A DNA stretch of 18,307 bases from JBHHXG01 sp046756985. GTDB taxonomy: Bacteria; Pseudomonadota; Zetaproteobacteria; Mariprofundales; Mariprofundaceae. Shown here in pieces: positions 16,415 through 18,307 of this stretch. The first letter of the stretch is position 1; each line of letters opens with the position of its first letter. The position numbers and the translations under genes are program-made. The DNA is taken from the NCBI GenBank assembly GCA_046756985.1, contig JBHHXG010000032.1, positions 1 through 18,307 on the forward strand, in the 5' to 3' direction. A model generated the notes under the pieces. The model was not told where the DNA came from, did no database searches, and saw only the letters and a program-made list of their open reading frames with translations.

Positions 16415-16969
16415 TTATCCAACAATGGAGGTGCGGATTTCATCTGCTTTTTCTTCGCCACAAAGCCTGGCAACAAGACGCAAGGCAAACTCAATCGCTG
16501 TTCCGGCCCCGCGGCTGGTGACCAGAAAATCATCTTCTACCACTGCTTCATCAACGTACACAGCTGAAGGTGCGAGTTTTTCCATCTCTTCCTTGCAGGC
16601 CGGATAGGATGTCACCTTCATACCATCGGTAATGCCGTAAGCGGCAAGTGCTGTAGGTGCAGCACAAATCGCGGCAATAGATTTACGCGTGTCACGGAGT
16701 CTTTGAACCACCGCCTTCACATTTTCATCATCACGCAACAAATGTGCGTTGGGCAGCCCGCCGGGCAGAACCACCATGTCCCAGTCTTCGTTTTTTACCT
16801 CCATCAGCGCAGCATCCGGCTCAATGGTAATATTGGATCGACCTGTCACAGGATGTCCTTCCAGACTGGTGGTCACAACTTCAATATCCGCGCGCCGCAG
16901 AATGTCCACGACCGCAACGAACTCGATTTCTTCAACACCCCGGCTGAACGGAACCAGCACACGCGCCAT
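16415..16969 (-). CDS. DJ-1/PfpI superfamily protein (YajL/DJ-1-like)
   Basis: A 184-residue cytosolic protein close in length to human DJ-1 and E. coli YajL. It starts MARVLVPFSRGVEEIEFV, with the conserved Glu16. The nucleophile Cys102 lies in the AAICAAPTALA elbow, and the C-terminal half has VTSRGAGTAIEFA, typical of the DJ-1 subgroup. Proteins of this group are oxidative-stress chaperones with debated glyoxalase or deglycase activity. The frame stays open to 17269, but I start at 16969 because GGAGGTG lies at ideal spacing upstream and the extension resembles no part of the family. It leads the run DJ-1-trmB-DUF4438-protease-nitrilase-DUF1841-membrane protein, and faces a divergent amidotransferase gene. 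Confidence 0.92.
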   Translation of the reverse strand: MARVLVPFSRGVEEIEFVAVVDILRRADIEVVTTSLEGHPVTGRSNITIEPDAALMEVKNEDWDMVVLPGGLPNAHLLRDDENVKAVVQRLRDTRKSIAAICAAPTALAAYGITDGMKVTSYPACKEEMEKLAPSAVYVDEAVVEDDFLVTSRGAGTAIEFALRLVARLCGEEKADEIRTSIVG

Positions 16970-17101
16970 ATCACACCTCCGGAATAATCTGCGATACCCA
17001 AGCTTCGCCTGCCAGTTGTCTGCTATCAAGCCCTCATAAATTCTTTGACGCATCCTTGTCCACCATCTTGCTACACCGATGGGCATGGTTAGGCTGGCTG
17101 C
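16970..17101. other. Divergent intergenic region between the DJ-1 and amidotransferase genes
   Basis: These 132 bases must hold the promoters for the - strand seven-gene run and the + strand amidotransferase gene. I see TTGACG at 17045-17050 (+) as a good -35, but no convincing -10 at normal distance. On the - strand TTGATA is a possible -35, again without a clear -10. No hairpin, tRNA or operator stands out. Confidence 0.4.
16974..16980 (-). promoter_or_regulatory. Ribosome binding site deciding the DJ-1-family start
   Basis: On the - strand GGAGGTG lies at 16980-16974, just ahead of ATG 16969. This near-perfect site fixes the start and rules out the longer in-frame extension toward 17269. 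Confidence 0.85.
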
Positions 17102-17806
17102 ATGCGTATTCTCGTCCTGCAACATCTGGAAATTGAACCGCCTGCCCTGATTGCCGATCTCATACGCAACGCCGGACACAGCATCGAAACCATTCGAATA
17201 TGGCAGGGCGAAACCATCCCACACAGACTGAATGGCCTGGATGGAATCATCGTCATGGGTGGCCCGCAATCAGCCAATGATATGCATCTGGGCTATATCC
17301 GTGATGAAATCGCCCTGCTGGAAAAGGCGATAAAGACTGATTTCCCTGTGCTTGGTATATGTCTGGGCGCGCAGCTGCTGGCCAGGGCAGCCGGAGCCGC
17401 CATCACAGCATCACCTGTTCGCGAACTGGGCTGGCTCCCTATTTACCCAACCAAGGCATCAAAAAGTGATCCACTGTTTCGTCATATGCAAGACGAGCAA
17501 ATGGCCTTCCAGTGGCATGGCGAGACTTTTTCATTGCCTGAACACGCTTCACTGTTGGTGACGCATCCGGCTGTGCCCCAACAGGCCTTTCGCATCGGAA
17601 GCAGCCAGTACGGATTGCAATTTCATTTTGAGGTGGACCCGGCATTGATCCAGCAATGGGTAGATGCAGGAGAATCCGAACGCGAATATCTCGGCAGGAA
17701 GGACCTCACAGAGATGAGGAATGCCACAGAGATACATTTGCCATGCATGCACCGCTTTTGCGCCCAAACCGTGCATGCATGGCTTGGCCTTATCAAAAAG
17801 CGGTAG
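17102..17806 (+). CDS. Class I glutamine amidotransferase domain protein (GMP synthase-like)
   Basis: A 234-residue single-domain class I amidotransferase. The catalytic triad is in place: nucleophile Cys87 in GICLGAQLLA, and His175 with Glu177 in QFHFEVDP. IIVMGGPQSAND (49-60) matches the GuaA-like subgroup. Stand-alone proteins of this kind are usually labelled GMP synthase-like amidotransferases; the true substrate is unknown and no ATP-pyrophosphatase (synthetase) domain is attached. The C-terminal 60 or so residues form an extra helical tail. ATG 17102 has only a weak AGG upstream. The gene is divergent from the DJ-1 run and convergent with amt. A long inverted repeat lies inside its last 70 bases, followed closely by a second hairpin. 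Confidence 0.9.
   Translation: MRILVLQHLEIEPPALIADLIRNAGHSIETIRIWQGETIPHRLNGLDGIIVMGGPQSANDMHLGYIRDEIALLEKAIKTDFPVLGICLGAQLLARAAGAAITASPVRELGWLPIYPTKASKSDPLFRHMQDEQMAFQWHGETFSLPEHASLLVTHPAVPQQAFRIGSSQYGLQFHFEVDPALIQQWVDAGESEREYLGRKDLTEMRNATEIHLPCMHRFCAQTVHAWLGLIKKR
17740..17783. repeat. 13-bp perfect inverted repeat in the amidotransferase 3' end
   Basis: GCCATGCATGCAC (17740-17752) is matched exactly by its reverse complement at 17771-17783, around an 18-base spacer. Each arm also contains the self-complementary ATGCAT. It lies inside the coding sequence, about 30 bases before the second hairpin. It could form an mRNA hairpin or be a binding site; I see no established name for it. Confidence 0.8.
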
Positions 17807-17811
17807 AAACA

Positions 17812-17848
17812 AATGGAGCACAGCCATATAAATTAGCTGTGCTCCATT
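17812..17848. terminator. Probable bidirectional terminator between convergent genes
   Basis: A perfect 13-bp stem, AATGGAGCACAGC (17812-17824) with GCTGTGCTCCATT (17836-17848), encloses an 11-base loop. It begins six bases after the amidotransferase stop and ends 13 bases before the amt stop on the other strand, the expected site for a shared terminator. The following T-richness is weak on both strands (GTCGTCTTGAATTTT on +, TTTGTTTC on -), so efficiency is uncertain. Confidence 0.7.
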
Positions 17849-17861
17849 GTCGTCTTGAATT

Positions 17862-18307
17862 TTAATGCCGGGCCATATCCTCTTCCGGGTTGGCGCTGAT
17901 CTGATGAATGGCAAGATCCGCACCCTGATGTTCATCCTCTTCGGACAGGCGCAGCCCAATGAACGATTTAATCAGGCCAAAGACGAGAAACCCTCCGGCC
18001 ACTGCAATGACCAGTCCGGTCAATGTGCCTACCATCTGCGTCATGAAGCTCACACCACCGGCGCCGCCAAGCCCTGTGGACCCGAAAATACCGGCCGCAA
18101 TACCGCCCCAGACGCCACAAATGCCATGCAACGGCACGACACCAAGCACATCGTCGATCTTCAAGCGCATTTGAATGTACTGGAAGCCATAAACAAACAC
18201 TGCACCGGCAACAGCACCGATCAGTAACGCCCCAACCGGATGCACAATATCCGAACCGGCACAGATCGCCACAAGCCCTGCCAGTGCACCGTTATGCACA
18301 AAACCGG
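17862..18307 (-). CDS. amt: Ammonium transporter Amt, 5' end outside window
   Basis: The C-terminal 147 residues of an Amt/MEP/Rh-family inner-membrane ammonium channel; the rest lies beyond base 18307. Visible signatures are the VHNGALAGLVAI segment at the window edge, DIVHPVGALLIGAVAG, and DDVLGVVPLHGICGVWGG, whose histidine is the expected second member of the pore's twin-histidine pair. Several hydrophobic helices follow, including LTGLVIAVAGGFLVFGLIKSF. The cytosolic tail keeps LRLSEEDEHQGADLAIH, as in tails that interact with PII proteins, but then departs from the usual HGExAY ending. It converges on the amidotransferase gene across a probable terminator. A glnK gene, often adjacent, is not visible here. 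Confidence 0.93.
   Translation of the reverse strand, partial: GFVHNGALAGLVAICAGSDIVHPVGALLIGAVAGAVFVYGFQYIQMRLKIDDVLGVVPLHGICGVWGGIAAGIFGSTGLGGAGGVSFMTQMVGTLTGLVIAVAGGFLVFGLIKSFIGLRLSEEDEHQGADLAIHQISANPEEDMARH

Noticed and set aside
15914..16567. A 217-codon open frame on the + strand opposite trmB and the DJ-1 gene
   Set aside because: Both opposite-strand genes are secure and conserved; the frame has no ribosome binding site or recognisable domain and is rich in residues typical of antisense reading.
16970..17269. N-terminal extension of the DJ-1-family frame to about 284 residues
   Set aside because: It would run through the divergent spacer and into the amidotransferase gene on the other strand, resembles no DJ-1 sequence, and a near-perfect ribosome binding site sits just before ATG 16969.
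1..18307. Mobile elements, prophage, CRISPR, toxin-antitoxin or defence systems
   Set aside because: No transposase, integrase, direct-repeat array, restriction or toxin-like protein is visible on either strand. The AddAB pair is recombination machinery rather than a dedicated defence island.

Overview
The window is a dense, ordinary-looking chromosomal segment of a Gram-negative bacterium, almost certainly a proteobacterium. Supporting signs are Sec-exported periplasmic proteins, an OmpA/Pal-type peptidoglycan-binding domain, a DUF1841 protein, a retropepsin-like periplasmic protease and an AddAB-type recombination pair. Gene content and protein style remind me of Zetaproteobacteria (Mariprofundus-like), but that is an impression I could not test. 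I see no insertion sequence, phage, CRISPR array, tRNA or rRNA. No gap exceeds about 130 bases, and I found no broken gene.

Region 1 (13-3638, + strand): three overlapping genes, nadA (quinolinate synthase, NAD synthesis), a periplasmic OmpA-like protein with a long helical N-terminal part, and a LOG-family (TIGR00730-type) Rossmann protein with long N- and C-terminal extensions. The stop of the last gene overlaps the stop of the convergent nusB gene.

Region 2 (12370-3635, - strand): addB-addA-ribE-ribBA-ribH-nusB, nearly all joined by overlaps or very short gaps. It puts a DNA double-strand-break repair helicase/nuclease upstream of the conserved riboflavin-nusB cluster. ribD is not in the window and no FMN riboswitch is visible ahead of ribE.

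Region 3 (12371-12684): a 90-base divergent spacer, then a 50-codon zinc-ribbon protein gene on the + strand with a strong ribosome binding site.

Region 4 (16969-12685, - strand): a seven-gene run: DJ-1/PfpI-family protein, trmB (tRNA m7G46 methyltransferase), a DUF4438 protein, a retropepsin-like protease, a carbon-nitrogen hydrolase, a DUF1841 protein and a small two-helix membrane protein. DJ-1 and nitrilase homologues are both linked to metabolite or protein damage repair, so the cluster may have a housekeeping repair theme (inference).

Region 5 (17102-18307): a class I glutamine amidotransferase-like gene on the + strand, two neighbouring 13-bp hairpins at its end, and the 3' part of an amt ammonium transporter gene on the - strand, cut by the window edge. 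I found no convincing undescribed system. The points most worth a second look are the small zinc-ribbon gene, the addBA-rib-nusB layout, the tandem hairpins, and the weak start codons placed at gene overlaps.
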